Notes: generated by a model not told the origin, from the sequence alone. Counted from the stretch's first letter, positions 31,903 to 41,733 are shown. The stretch: DNA of 64,000 nt from Staphylococcus equorum (GCF_029531845.1 NZ_JAMBPV010000001.1:310001-374000); one strand, 5' to 3'. Numbers and translations: made by a program.

Positions 31903-33429
31903 ATGAATTACGACTGGATTAAAACGAGAGCAGTATTTGATGAGGCAAAGCCAGCAATTATCGATCCGTTTAAAGGTACTGAATGGACATATCAAGATTT
32001 AAATAAACGTGCAGAAAATTTAGCAAATCATTTACAAGATCAAGGCATAGAACGCGGGGATGTCGTTGGCATTTTCTCGCCAAATGATGTAGCCATTCTA
32101 GATTTATTATTCGCTACATTTAAACTTGGTGCAGTATATTTACCGATGAATTGGCGCTTAAAAACACAGGAAATTGAAAGTGTGGTTTCAGATTCTGATG
32201 TAAAATTGATTTTTTATTCACAAAAGCATTTATCAAGTTTAGAAGGTATTGCAGATGAGCTGTTGTACATGGATGTCGATTCAAAACAATATGATGATAT
32301 GGTCGATCCAAATAATCACCGTCCATTCAAAACGGTGCATGTAGAAAAAGATGATTTAGCAGCGTTAATGTACACAAGTGGTACAACAGGACTACCTAAA
32401 GGCGTTATGTTTACGTATGAAACTTTCGTCAGTAATCCAATAAACACGGCGCTCACTTATAAAATAAATTCTACGTACAAGACAATCGTTTCGACACCAA
32501 TGTTTCATGTATTAGGTTTTAATGATTTGACGTTACCATTGTTAATGGCGGGTGGCACGCTGATTATACAACGTTACTTCAATGGTGAAGCATTGAATGA
32601 TCTCATGGCTCATTACAAACCCAATTATTTAATACAGATACCTACGATGTACTATGCGATGTTAGTTGCTGAAAATTTTGACCTTAAAAACTTCGATAAC
32701 ATTGAATTCTTACTTCAAGGTGGCTCAGCGCCATTACCTGCTGTGCAAAAGAAATTTAACAGCATGGGTTTATCTATCGTTAATGGTTACGGTTTAACGG
32801 AAGCACCACTCACAATGGTTAACACGCCAGAAAATGGCGCTGGAAAGCCTGGTAGTATTGGACAACCCGTCATGTTCGTGGACTATCGTATTTTAAATGA
32901 TCAATTTGAAGATGTACAAACTGGAGAAATTGGTGAATTAGCTGTAAAAGGTAATAATGTCACACCAGGTTATTGGAAGAAACCTGAAGAAACAGCGAAA
33001 AACTTCAATGATGGATATTTTTTAACAGGAGATTTAGCAAAAATAGATGAAGATGGCGATATTTATATCGTTGATCGACGTAAAGAAATGATTATCACTG
33101 GCGGTGAAAATGTGCTGCCTTCAGAAGTAGAAGCGGTCTTAGCAACACACCCATTAGTAGCACAAGGTGTGGTAGTGAGCTATGAAAGTCCAAAATATGG
33201 AGAATCTGTCTCAGCAGCAGTGGTACTGACAGAAGATGATCCAGACTTTGAACAAAAATTAGACGCACACATGAGAGAACACATAGCTGGATATAAGATT
33301 CCGAGAATGTATTTAAAATTAACAAATATCCCGCTGAACTCAACTTCAAAACCAGATAAGTTAGAGTTACAGAAGAAGATGAATACCAAAGCTGACAAAG
33401 CGCGTCAACAAGATGATGAATTAGCTTAA
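31903..33429 (+). CDS. fadE: Acyl-CoA synthetase of the fad operon
   Basis: A 508-residue AMP-forming ligase that activates fatty acids to acyl-CoA. The P-loop reads ALMYTSGTTGLPKGVMFTYE, the A5 motif is NGYGLTEAP, the A7 motif is YFLTGDLAKIDEDGDIYIVD, and the A8/A10 elements include RRKEMIITGGENV and the C-terminal lysine region NSTSKPDKLEL. It starts 18 bases after fadX with GGGGGAGA as ribosome site. In the S. aureus naming used for this operon fadE is the synthetase and fadD the dehydrogenase, the reverse of E. coli. Confidence 0.9.
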   Translation: MNYDWIKTRAVFDEAKPAIIDPFKGTEWTYQDLNKRAENLANHLQDQGIERGDVVGIFSPNDVAILDLLFATFKLGAVYLPMNWRLKTQEIESVVSDSDVKLIFYSQKHLSSLEGIADELLYMDVDSKQYDDMVDPNNHRPFKTVHVEKDDLAALMYTSGTTGLPKGVMFTYETFVSNPINTALTYKINSTYKTIVSTPMFHVLGFNDLTLPLLMAGGTLIIQRYFNGEALNDLMAHYKPNYLIQIPTMYYAMLVAENFDLKNFDNIEFLLQGGSAPLPAVQKKFNSMGLSIVNGYGLTEAPLTMVNTPENGAGKPGSIGQPVMFVDYRILNDQFEDVQTGEIGELAVKGNNVTPGYWKKPEETAKNFNDGYFLTGDLAKIDEDGDIYIVDRRKEMIITGGENVLPSEVEAVLATHPLVAQGVVVSYESPKYGESVSAAVVLTEDDPDFEQKLDAHMREHIAGYKIPRMYLKLTNIPLNSTSKPDKLELQKKMNTKADKARQQDDELA

Positions 33430-33488
33430 ATAACTTATGCTTTTATAAATATTTTAAAATAATAACTATAAAATTTTTTGACAAACTT

Positions 33489-33502
33489 TGTAAGCGCCAA
33501 CA
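33489..33502 (+). promoter_or_regulatory. cre-like site between fadE and fadD
   Basis: TGTAAGCGCCAACA fits TGNAARCGNWNNCA with an intact TGTAAGCG half. It lies in the only sizeable gap (93 bases) inside the operon, just after TTTTTTGACAAA, so an internal promoter with catabolite control is possible. Confidence 0.6.
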
Positions 33503-33522
33503 TTAAAGTGGAGGTTTTAATT

Positions 33523-34731
33523 ATGCCAACAAAAGAAGAAGTAATCAAAGCATTATATCCAGAAGACATTTTAAGTATTGCGAAAGATTTAACTGAAGGA
33601 GAAGTTAAATTATTAAAACAACTTAATGATATGTTAGAAGAAAAATATAGAGATTCAGTTAATGAGCACTGGTTAAATGCCACTGAACCAGAAGACTATT
33701 TTGAAGAATTGGGCAAACTAAACTACTTTCAAAACCCGTTACTATTTGAAGGTCGTGAAGGGGAAAAAACGCCTAGCCAATTATTCCAATTCTTTATGTC
33801 ATACACAATCGCTAAATTTGATGTATCTTTAGCAACTTTACTAGGTGTACATCAAGGTTTAGGTCATAATTCGTTTTGGTTTGGCGGCAGTAAAGAACAA
33901 CAAGCTTATTATTTACCAAAATTACAATCACATGAATTACGTACATGCTTTGCATTAACAGAGCCGGAACATGGCTCTGACGTAGCAGGTGGATTAGAAA
34001 CTACTGCAAAACGTGAAGGTGATGAATGGATTATTAATGGTGAGAAAAAATGGATCGGCGGTGCAAATGTCGCCGACGTTATGCCAGTATACGCAGTAGA
34101 TGTAGATACTGGTAAACCTAAAGGCTTTATTGTCGAGCCTAGTCAAGAAGGCGTAGAAATTGAACTTATTGAAAATAAAATTGCACTTCGTATCGTTCCT
34201 AATGCCAAAATTCGTTTGAAAAATGTGGTCGTCAAAGAAGAACAAAGGCTGCAAAATATTAATAGCTTTAAAGATATTGCGAAAGTATTATATTCTACTC
34301 GTGCAGGCGTGGCGTACATGGCCACAGGCGCTATGGCAGGCGCATTAAAAGCTACGACAGACTATGTAACGCAACGTAAACAGTTTGGAAAAGAAATTAG
34401 TAAGTTCCAATTAATTCAAGAGAAATTAGCCATGATGCAAGGCAATCTAGCTCAAGCAATGGCGACATGTGCACAACTTGCACGTATGCAAGCAAAAGGT
34501 GAATATGATGAAGTCGCAACTTCAACAGCTAAGATGATGAACGCCTTGAGATTAAGAGAAACAGTAGCAATGGGTCGTGGTGTGCATGGTGGAAACGGTA
34601 TTTTAGCAGGAGAGTACGATATTGCAAGATTCTTTGCAGATGCCGAAGCAATCTACACATATGAAGGCACACATGAAATCAATGCACTCGTAATTGGAAG
34701 AGCGCTCACGGGAGACTCAGCATTTATTTAA
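33523..34731 (+). CDS. fadD: Acyl-CoA dehydrogenase of the fad operon
   Basis: A 402-residue FAD enzyme catalysing the first oxidation of beta-oxidation. The ALTEPEHGSDVAGGLETTAK signature is the flavin/substrate loop. RKQFGKEISKFQLIQEKLAM and YEGTHEINALVIGRALTG are the C-terminal helical-domain signatures, the latter including the usual catalytic-glutamate region (YEGTHEI). The start at 33523 has TGGAGG eight bases upstream; the open frame extends to 33478 but crosses the cre-like site. It is closer to the glutaryl/short-chain-like group than to FadE of E. coli. Confidence 0.9.
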   Translation: MPTKEEVIKALYPEDILSIAKDLTEGEVKLLKQLNDMLEEKYRDSVNEHWLNATEPEDYFEELGKLNYFQNPLLFEGREGEKTPSQLFQFFMSYTIAKFDVSLATLLGVHQGLGHNSFWFGGSKEQQAYYLPKLQSHELRTCFALTEPEHGSDVAGGLETTAKREGDEWIINGEKKWIGGANVADVMPVYAVDVDTGKPKGFIVEPSQEGVEIELIENKIALRIVPNAKIRLKNVVVKEEQRLQNINSFKDIAKVLYSTRAGVAYMATGAMAGALKATTDYVTQRKQFGKEISKFQLIQEKLAMMQGNLAQAMATCAQLARMQAKGEYDEVATSTAKMMNALRLRETVAMGRGVHGGNGILAGEYDIARFFADAEAIYTYEGTHEINALVIGRALTGDSAFI

Positions 34732-34783
34732 TATAGAGCATGAATGATTGAAGATATAGAAAAAACAATTTGGAGGTTTTAGT

Positions 34784-37042
34784 ATGACGATAAGAAAAGC
34801 AACTGTGTTAGGTGCAGGCACGATGGGTAGTCAAATCGCTGCGCTCCTTGTCAACGCAGGTTTAAAAGTAAAATTATTAGACATTGTGATTGATGAGAAT
34901 GAACCTAATAAAATTTCCAAAAAAGCTTATGAAATCATAACCAACCCAAAGCGTCCGCAACTATTTGATTTAGCCTTTGCCTCAAATTTATCTTATGGCA
35001 ACTTTAATGAAGATTTGGTTGAGCAAGATGACGCTGACATTTATATTGAAGCAGTAAAAGAAGAAGTGGATATTAAGCATCAAGTTTGGGATAAAGTGAA
35101 AAAAGTAGCAAAGGATGACGCTATATTTGCGACGAACACATCAGGTATTCCAATAGAGTCGATTGCAGATGTATTTGAAGAAAAAGAGAAATCACGATTT
35201 TTCGGAATGCATTTCTTTAATCCACCACGCATTATGAAGTTAGTCGAAGTTATCCCAAATGAAAAAACGTCTGAAGCGGTAGTGGAACGCGTGCAAGCAT
35301 TTGCGGAAGATGTATTAGGTAAAGGTGTCATTGTTGCAAATGATGTCCCAGGGTTTGTGGCTAACCGTGTCGGTACGCAAACGATGAATGACATTATGTA
35401 CAGAGCAGAGAACCAAGACTTTTCTATTACAGAAGTGGACGCTTTAACTGGCCGTAGTATTGGACGACCAAAAATGGGAACGTATGGTTTATCAGATTTA
35501 GTTGGTCTTGATATTGCTATGACTGTAATTAAAGGCATGCAAAGCGTGCCAGATGAACAACCATTTTTCCATGATGTAAAACTTTCGGAAAAATTAGCGG
35601 CAAAAGGCGCGTTAGGTAATAAAACGAAACAAGGATTTTATAAAAAAGTAGATAAAAAACGTTTTGTCTTTGATTCAGAACAAAATGACTATGTGCCACC
35701 GCAACCACCACAATTAGAGATTTTAGGTAAATTTAGTAAAGACTTGGCTTCGAACTTAGACGTTATTTTTAATGCACAAGATGATGCGGGCGTATTTTTA
35801 TGGGAAACATTGAGAAATAATTTCTATTATTCCGCAATTAACGTGCCTAAAGCGGCAACAGATTTTAAAGATATTGATCGCGCCTTAGTATGGGGTTTTA
35901 ACTGGAAACAAGGCCCATTCCAATTGTGGGACTTAATGGGATTCGAACGCGTGAAGTCACGCATGAAAGAAGAATTAGGCCTACTTCCAGATTGGATAGA
36001 GCAACGCAATGAACCATTTTACAGTGAAGGCGAATCTATTGAACGTGTTACACCAGTAGCAGAGTATATTGACCAAGAAATTTGGGAAAGAGCAGATTCA
36101 AACTTATCAGTAGCGAATAAAGACCAATTGCTATTAAAATTACAAAGTAAAAATAATGTAATTACTGGCGGATTCCTTGATGATTTATTAGAATCTATTA
36201 ACAAATTGGAAGATGAAGACTATAGTAGCATGGTCATTTATGCAGGTGGAAACAACTTTAGTGTCGGCGCGAATTTGTATCAAATGAAAAAAGCACATGA
36301 AGAAAACCAAGTGGTCTCTGAAGTAGGTGCCATGGTCGAAAAACTACATTATATTTTCACTAGACTGAAACACGCGCTGAAACCAGTTGTTACTGCAGTT
36401 CAAGGCAGAGCGTTAGGTGGTGGTTGTGAACTTGTGCTTTATTCACCGATTGTGGTAGCTGCAAGTGAATCTTATATTGGTCTTGTCGAGACAGGCGTAG
36501 GCTTACTGCCAGCTGGTGGTGGACTCGCAGAATTAACAGATAGAGTATTGCGTACAAATCATAAAAATAATGATAAACAAGATTCAATTACTAAAATATT
36601 AATGCAAGTTGGTTTCGCAAAAGTTTCAACAAATGCATATGAAGCAGTGAAATATGGTTATCTGAGAGAGACAGATACTGTGATATTGAATACTGAAAGA
36701 CGTGTTGAAGTTGCATTAAATAGAGCGCGTTACGAATCAGAAACAAATTATGTACCTACACCAAAATCACAATACATTGCTTTAGGCAAAGACTTTAAGG
36801 CATTAGCTGAGGGTCAGTTAGATGCACAACGTATGGGTAACTTTATCAGTGACTACGATTATGAAATTACGTTAAAAGTGGCAGAAGTATTAGCAGGCGG
36901 TGACATTCCTCGTAACACATACGTGAATCAAAGATATTTACAAACACTTGAAAAAGAAAGATTTTTAGAGCTCTTACAAAATAAAAAAACGTATGACAGA
37001 ATTTCACACATGTTAGAAAAAGGAAAACCACTACGCAATTAA
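34784..37042 (+). CDS. fadB: 3-hydroxyacyl-CoA dehydrogenase/enoyl-CoA hydratase, fused
   Basis: A 752-residue bifunctional enzyme. The NAD domain begins RKATVLGAGTMGSQIAALLV, and FFGMHFFNPPRIMKLVEVIP carries the catalytic His-Asn area of hydroxyacyl-CoA dehydrogenases, followed by GFVANRVG. The second dehydrogenase half spans about 330-430. The C-terminal crotonase domain has GGNNFSVGANLYQM, GRALGGGCELVLYSP and the ETGVGLLPAGGG loop with the acidic catalytic region. Domain order (dehydrogenase first, hydratase last) is the reverse of E. coli FadB and matches Bacillus FadN. It lies between the dehydrogenase and the thiolase with TGGAGG upstream. Confidence 0.92.
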   Translation: MTIRKATVLGAGTMGSQIAALLVNAGLKVKLLDIVIDENEPNKISKKAYEIITNPKRPQLFDLAFASNLSYGNFNEDLVEQDDADIYIEAVKEEVDIKHQVWDKVKKVAKDDAIFATNTSGIPIESIADVFEEKEKSRFFGMHFFNPPRIMKLVEVIPNEKTSEAVVERVQAFAEDVLGKGVIVANDVPGFVANRVGTQTMNDIMYRAENQDFSITEVDALTGRSIGRPKMGTYGLSDLVGLDIAMTVIKGMQSVPDEQPFFHDVKLSEKLAAKGALGNKTKQGFYKKVDKKRFVFDSEQNDYVPPQPPQLEILGKFSKDLASNLDVIFNAQDDAGVFLWETLRNNFYYSAINVPKAATDFKDIDRALVWGFNWKQGPFQLWDLMGFERVKSRMKEELGLLPDWIEQRNEPFYSEGESIERVTPVAEYIDQEIWERADSNLSVANKDQLLLKLQSKNNVITGGFLDDLLESINKLEDEDYSSMVIYAGGNNFSVGANLYQMKKAHEENQVVSEVGAMVEKLHYIFTRLKHALKPVVTAVQGRALGGGCELVLYSPIVVAASESYIGLVETGVGLLPAGGGLAELTDRVLRTNHKNNDKQDSITKILMQVGFAKVSTNAYEAVKYGYLRETDTVILNTERRVEVALNRARYESETNYVPTPKSQYIALGKDFKALAEGQLDAQRMGNFISDYDYEITLKVAEVLAGGDIPRNTYVNQRYLQTLEKERFLELLQNKKTYDRISHMLEKGKPLRN

Positions 37043-37074
37043 TAATTGAGAGTAAAAAGAAAGGGTGAACTTAA

Positions 37075-38259
37075 ATGCGAGATGCATATATTGTAGCTTA
37101 TGGACGTTCAGCAGCTGGTAAGGCAAAGAATGGGGCAATGGCTCACGAAAGACCAGATGAAGTGGCAGCGAAAGTATTAAAAGGTGTATTAGAAAGAGTT
37201 GGAGGTTCATTTAATCCTAGCATGGTAGAAGACGTTATCGTCGGCAATTCATTTCCAGAAGGCTTGCAAGGACAGAATATTGCAAGAACGATTGCATTAC
37301 TTGCAGGCATGCCAAATGAAGTGCCAGGACAAACGGTCAATCGTTACTGTTCATCAGGTCTTCAAACAATTGCGCATGCGGCAAATCAGATTAACGCGAA
37401 TCAAGCGGACATCCTTGTAGCTGGCGGTATTGAATTAATGAGTGCAGTACCGATGGGGGGTAATGAACCAACCAACAACCCAATTTTACAAGATGAAGAT
37501 TCAGGTGTTTCTTATCCAATGGGGCTTACTGCAGAGATGGTAGCAGAAACTTACAATGTATCTAGAGAAGACCAAGATGCGTATGCAGTACAGAGTCATC
37601 AACGTGCCACAAGAGCACAACAAGAAGGTAAATTTGATGACGAAATTATACCGATTGAAGTGAATAAAGTCACTTATGATCAAAATGGTCCAGTTGTGTC
37701 GAAAGAAGTATTTAAAGACGATGAATTAATCAGACCAGATACAAATAAAGAAACTTTAGCTAAATTACCTACAGTGTTTAAGGCTGACGGTACAGTGACC
37801 GCAGGCTCCTCGGCCCCCTTAACAGATGGTTCAGGGTTTGTTGTAGTCATGTCTGGTGAAAAAGTAAAAGAATTAGGCGTAAAACCAATCGCACGCTTCA
37901 TTGGTTTTAAAGCGGTGGGTGTAGACCCTAAATTAATGGGTATTGGTCCTGCTTATGCGATTCCAGAAGCATTGAAATTAGCAAACTTGGACGTCAAAGA
38001 CATTGATTTAGTTGAGTTAAATGAAGCATTTGCATCTCAAACATTAGCCTCCATTAGAGAAACAGGTTTAGATATTGAGAAAACCAATGTTAATGGTGGT
38101 GCAATTTCGCTAGGACATCCGCTTGGAGCAACAGGCGCGATGTTAGTAGGCAGATTGCTTTCTGAAATGAAGAAACAGCCAGATACAAAATATGGCATGG
38201 TCACGATGTGTATCGGCGTCGGTATGGGTGCTGCTGGCATCTTTGAATATGTAAGATAA
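37075..38259 (+). CDS. fadA: 3-ketoacyl-CoA thiolase of the fad operon
   Basis: A 394-residue thiolase that cleaves 3-ketoacyl-CoA to acetyl-CoA and a shortened acyl-CoA. VNRYCSSGLQTIAHAA carries the nucleophilic Cys (near residue 90). VELNEAFASQ, GGAISLGHPLGATGA (catalytic His) and CIGVGMGAAG (second catalytic Cys) follow. It starts 32 bases after fadB with AAAGGGTG, is the last gene of the operon and is followed by a strong terminator. Confidence 0.94.
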   Translation: MRDAYIVAYGRSAAGKAKNGAMAHERPDEVAAKVLKGVLERVGGSFNPSMVEDVIVGNSFPEGLQGQNIARTIALLAGMPNEVPGQTVNRYCSSGLQTIAHAANQINANQADILVAGGIELMSAVPMGGNEPTNNPILQDEDSGVSYPMGLTAEMVAETYNVSREDQDAYAVQSHQRATRAQQEGKFDDEIIPIEVNKVTYDQNGPVVSKEVFKDDELIRPDTNKETLAKLPTVFKADGTVTAGSSAPLTDGSGFVVVMSGEKVKELGVKPIARFIGFKAVGVDPKLMGIGPAYAIPEALKLANLDVKDIDLVELNEAFASQTLASIRETGLDIEKTNVNGGAISLGHPLGATGAMLVGRLLSEMKKQPDTKYGMVTMCIGVGMGAAGIFEYVR

Positions 38260-38276
38260 AAGTTAAAAATGTAATA

Positions 38277-38317
38277 AAAAACCCCTTAAGCGTAAGAAAA
38301 TGCTTAAGGGGTTTTGA
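38277..38317. terminator. Convergent terminator between fadA and the BNR-repeat gene
   Basis: AACCCCTTAAGC and GCTTAAGGGGTT pair over 12 bp with A and T tracts on both sides, serving both converging genes. Confidence 0.9.
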
Positions 38318-38324
38318 TATGAAT

Positions 38325-39395
38325 TTAATTCAAATTGATAAATTGATGTGCATGTTGATCTGTAAGTGGTTCGGGCCATTCGATTGCTAATGACGCCCAG
38401 TTTTTCCCACCATTTTCAGAATAGAAAACACCTTTATTATTAGCAATATAAAATATACCATCCTTTTCGGTAACGGCTGAAATTAAGGCGCCTTCTGGCG
38501 CAGGTAAACCTTCATCAGCTTCTGTCCAAGCACTTTCATGTTCTTTATCAACATAGTAAATCGTTGAAAACGTGTCATCATCATAATTATGTGCGTTAAT
38601 GGGCGAATTCGATGTAGCAATGACAATATTATGGGAATTGTTAGAATTAACCGCTAATCCATAGCCGTATCTATACTTTATACCATCAATGAATGTAGTC
38701 CATGTTTGACCATAATCATCACTTTCAATAAATGTATCTCTACCACCTTCTAAAAAAGCATCTCCTAAAACGCCGTACAATTGATTTGGGTAATCAGGAT
38801 GGCTCTTAAGCACATGAATATCTATAGGTAGAACATTATCAGTGCGAGGGCTCTCCCAATGCTGACCGTAATCGCTAGATTGAATAAATCCACCGGCTTC
38901 GATAGTCAGATTGATTGTTCCAGGAGATTTAACATTTGTATCAAACCATTTTACATGATGTGTATATGGTCTAGGTGGGAAAAACCATTGATCTTTATCC
39001 TGTATATGATCAAAATCTGTAAGGAGTTCAAATGTTTGCCCCTCGTTATAGGAGATGAAAAGCGCACTTGGTTCCGTGCCAACAATTACTGTGCCAGAAG
39101 ATTTACCAGTATCAACCACTGTCAATGCTGTAATAGATGTCATATGGATATCATCTTTCTTAAATGGGCTATTGTAAGTGAACCTTGTGCCTATAGGAGC
39201 CCATGTATCACCTTTATCGGTACTTTTCCATAAGCCACGATCAAACGTGCCACAATATAATATATTACTGTTCAAAGGGTCTTGAGCTATCGTAATCGGG
39301 TTAGTACCTTCTAATTTAAATGTTGTATGAAGGCCCTGTGCATCATTTTTAATAAGTAATAATGCATTGTCATAAGTGATTGCGAATTGAGTCAT
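38325..39395 (-). CDS. BNR/VPS10-type beta-propeller protein
   Basis: A 356-residue protein made of repeats with the Asp-box/BNR form S-x-D-x-G-x-x-W: STDKGDTWAPIG, SYNEGQTFELL, SSDYGQHWESP, ESDDYGQTWTTF and SENGGKNWASL. These mark blades of a sialidase-like propeller. It has no signal peptide and lacks sialidase catalytic residues that I can see, so glycosidase activity should not be assumed. Similar proteins are annotated as YCF48/photosystem-stability-like or glycosyl hydrolase. The ATG at 39393-39395 has AAAGGTAG upstream; a GTG three codons earlier is too close. It is a single gene converging on the fad operon. Confidence 0.75.
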   Translation of the reverse strand: MTQFAITYDNALLLIKNDAQGLHTTFKLEGTNPITIAQDPLNSNILYCGTFDRGLWKSTDKGDTWAPIGTRFTYNSPFKKDDIHMTSITALTVVDTGKSSGTVIVGTEPSALFISYNEGQTFELLTDFDHIQDKDQWFFPPRPYTHHVKWFDTNVKSPGTINLTIEAGGFIQSSDYGQHWESPRTDNVLPIDIHVLKSHPDYPNQLYGVLGDAFLEGGRDTFIESDDYGQTWTTFIDGIKYRYGYGLAVNSNNSHNIVIATSNSPINAHNYDDDTFSTIYYVDKEHESAWTEADEGLPAPEGALISAVTEKDGIFYIANNKGVFYSENGGKNWASLAIEWPEPLTDQHAHQFINLN

Positions 39396-39555
39396 ATTTA
39401 TCACGCTACCTTTGGGTAAGTTTATGATTTATAGTATCGTATCAGACCTGGTTAACAAAAAAGTTGAGTTACAAATACCTTAGATAATTATGCTATTAGA
39501 AAGACAACGGAAAATGAATTAATGTTGTTTTGTTCATAGCTATAGTAAACACATA

Positions 39556-41256
39556 CTAATAAACATCACGTTGGTAGCGCTGATTTTTAATTAAGTCTCT
39601 TAAATAGTCTTCTGCAGCTTCTTGGCTGTAATTACCATGTTTAATCAGTACATTCACTAATGCTTGATGGACACCTGAAGCCATCTCATCTTTATTTCCA
39701 CATAGATAAATCGTAGCGCCTTCTGTCATCCATTTATAAAATTCAGCACTATTATCTTCAATACGATGTTGGACATAAATTTTAGTTTCAGTATCTCTTG
39801 AAAAAGCTAAATCTAATTTACTGAGTACGCCGTCACTAAGCCAGCCCTCTAAATCACTCTGATAAAGGAAGTCTGTATCATAATTTTGGTTGCCAAAAAT
39901 AAGCCATTGTGCGCCTTTAAGATCTAGGTGTGCACGTTCTTGCAGATAGGCTCTGTAAGGTGCAATACCTGTGCCCGCGCCAATCATGATGACAGGCGTT
40001 GTTTCTTCATAAGGGAATTTGAAGTTTGGATTCTTTTTAAGATAAACAGGTATATAATCACCAGGTTGTGTACGTTCAGCAAGTTGAACGGAACAGACAC
40101 CTAAACGTTCGCGACGATGCGCTTCATATTTCACGACACGTACGGTGATGTGTACACTATTGGGGTTAACGTTATTACTACTTGCGATTGAATATTCTCT
40201 TGGCGGTAACTTTCTTAATAATTGCGGTAGCATTTTGGGTTGAAGTGCTACGGGTGAAAAATCTTTAATTAAATCGATGACATCTCGACCATAAATATAA
40301 TCTTGAATCCAATCGCTTTTTTGAACATTACCGTTCAACATTGGATTGCTGAATAATTCAGCGGCACTTTTCATTAACGCAGGTGTTATTTTTGAAATTT
40401 CAAAGTAATGTGTCAACGCATCTCTTAATGTTAATTGTTGTTCATCTTTATCAACATGGATCAGCGTTTCAGCATCCCAGCCTAAAGTATCGATAAAGTG
40501 TTCAACTAGGGCAGGGTCATTTTCAGGGATCACTATTAAACTATCTCCAGGTTCATATGATTCGTCATAACCGTCAAGTGATAATTCAAGATGTCTCACT
40601 TCACGTGACGCCTCTGCTTCAGTTAACACATTATTTTTTATCACTTCAGCTTGAAATGGGTCTGTTTTGGAATAAGACCCATGTGGTTCTTCTATTGTAA
40701 CCGCATCATCTATCACATCATTTGAATCGATGTTCGGGGAAATGTGCGTCAATAGCTCTAACATATCTGCAATCCATTGTTCTGAAGTTTCTTCAAAATC
40801 AAAATCACAATCTACTCTCTCAGCTAATCTATGACCACCAAGTTTACCAAAGATTTCATCAAAATCTTTACCTGCCTGACAAAAATCCGGATAATTTTGA
40901 TCTCCAAGTGCGAGCACTGAGAAGTTTAACCCGTCTAATTGTGGTGCTTGATCACTGTGCATAAATTCATGGAAATCTATCGCACTAATTGGAGGTTCAC
41001 CCACGCCTTGTGTAGAGCATATGATAAAAAGGTAACCTACATTTGTAAGTTCATCTTGCGGGAATTCATCCATCTCCCATAAATGAACGTTTAAATGATG
41101 TTCCTTTAATTTCGCTTCAAATTGATCGGCGACTTCTTCAGCATTCCCTGTTTCCGTGCCAAATAAAATATTCACTTCTAATGGTTCAGCTGATGTTCTA
41201 TTATCTTGTTCTTTATTGAAAGGGGTATTGGTTTCATTTAGTTGCAAATCATTCAC
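39556..41256 (-). CDS. CysJ-type diflavin reductase, paralogue without an adjacent CysI
   Basis: A 566-residue FMN/FAD/NADPH reductase. The flavodoxin domain has ILFGTETGNAEEVADQFEAK and ICSTQGVGEPP, and the FAD domain has [13 protein letters not shown] and [14 protein letters not shown]. The NADPH domain has IMIGAGTGIAPYRAYLQERA and ends in RYQRDVY, as does the CysJ at 54971. It would pass electrons from NADPH to a haem protein, in sulfite reductase CysI, but no such partner adjoins it. It lacks the N-terminal extension of about 50 residues present in the operon copy. Translation appears to start at GTG 41254-41256, although GAGG abuts it, so the true start is uncertain. Confidence 0.85.
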   Translation of the reverse strand: MNDLQLNETNTPFNKEQDNRTSAEPLEVNILFGTETGNAEEVADQFEAKLKEHHLNVHLWEMDEFPQDELTNVGYLFIICSTQGVGEPPISAIDFHEFMHSDQAPQLDGLNFSVLALGDQNYPDFCQAGKDFDEIFGKLGGHRLAERVDCDFDFEETSEQWIADMLELLTHISPNIDSNDVIDDAVTIEEPHGSYSKTDPFQAEVIKNNVLTEAEASREVRHLELSLDGYDESYEPGDSLIVIPENDPALVEHFIDTLGWDAETLIHVDKDEQQLTLRDALTHYFEISKITPALMKSAAELFSNPMLNGNVQKSDWIQDYIYGRDVIDLIKDFSPVALQPKMLPQLLRKLPPREYSIASSNNVNPNSVHITVRVVKYEAHRRERLGVCSVQLAERTQPGDYIPVYLKKNPNFKFPYEETTPVIMIGAGTGIAPYRAYLQERAHLDLKGAQWLIFGNQNYDTDFLYQSDLEGWLSDGVLSKLDLAFSRDTETKIYVQHRIEDNSAEFYKWMTEGATIYLCGNKDEMASGVHQALVNVLIKHGNYSQEAAEDYLRDLIKNQRYQRDVY

Positions 41257-41348
41257 CTCGTCTTCTTTTATTGTATGAGGTTTGTGTAAACATCATGTAC
41301 TTGAATCATAACATCATTGGTTTACTTTATTAATTAATTGAAATAGGA

Positions 41349-41505
41349 TTAGTGTTTTTGATTCTCTGAAATGATTTTGTTTATTTCATTAACGTCTCTT
41401 TGTGCCCATCTACTTTCAATAAACCAAATAATAAAATAAATCATTGTATATACGATAATGACCGAGATATGGAGTGTAAACCATCCTAAAATATATAATA
41501 TCTCG
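41349..41505 (-). pseudogene. Remnant of a DUF3021 membrane protein
   Basis: The minus frame ending at 41349 reads ILYILGWFTLHISVIIVYTM, IYFIIWFIESRWAQRD, then VNEINKIISENQKH and a stop. Two adjacent helices, a Trp-rich end and a polar tail are typical of the last part of DUF3021 proteins, the membrane partners of LytTR regulators. There is no start, and the upstream frame is broken near 41510. Confidence 0.5.
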
Positions 41506-41577
41506 TTGTTTTATAAAGTGAATTTCATCATTATGTTTGCCTGTAAATGTTTTTCGGTTGGATTATTGTTTGATGTA

Positions 41578-41673
41578 TTACACGATATCTGGTAAGTTTT
41601 CTGTGTTTTCGTTAGATTGTATGATAACTTCATCTTCGGATAATTCATTGTTGTATTTAACTCTCACCTTCAT
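41578..41673 (-). pseudogene. Truncated LytTR regulator, N-terminus only
   Basis: An AGGAGCG ribosome site leads to ATG 41671-41673 and MKVRVKYNNELSEDEVIIQS followed by 11 more residues and a premature stop. This beginning is characteristic of small LytTR-domain regulators encoded before DUF3021 proteins. The DNA-binding domain itself is gone. Confidence 0.5.
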
Positions 41674-41733
41674 ATGCAACGCTCCTGTTAAGTTAAGTAA
41701 AACAAAGATTAACATTAAAAGTACTTACATAAA

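Noticed and set aside
32120-33398. Several 60-84 codon minus-strand frames within the fad genes
   Set aside because: All are antisense to well-supported enzymes and show no start signals.
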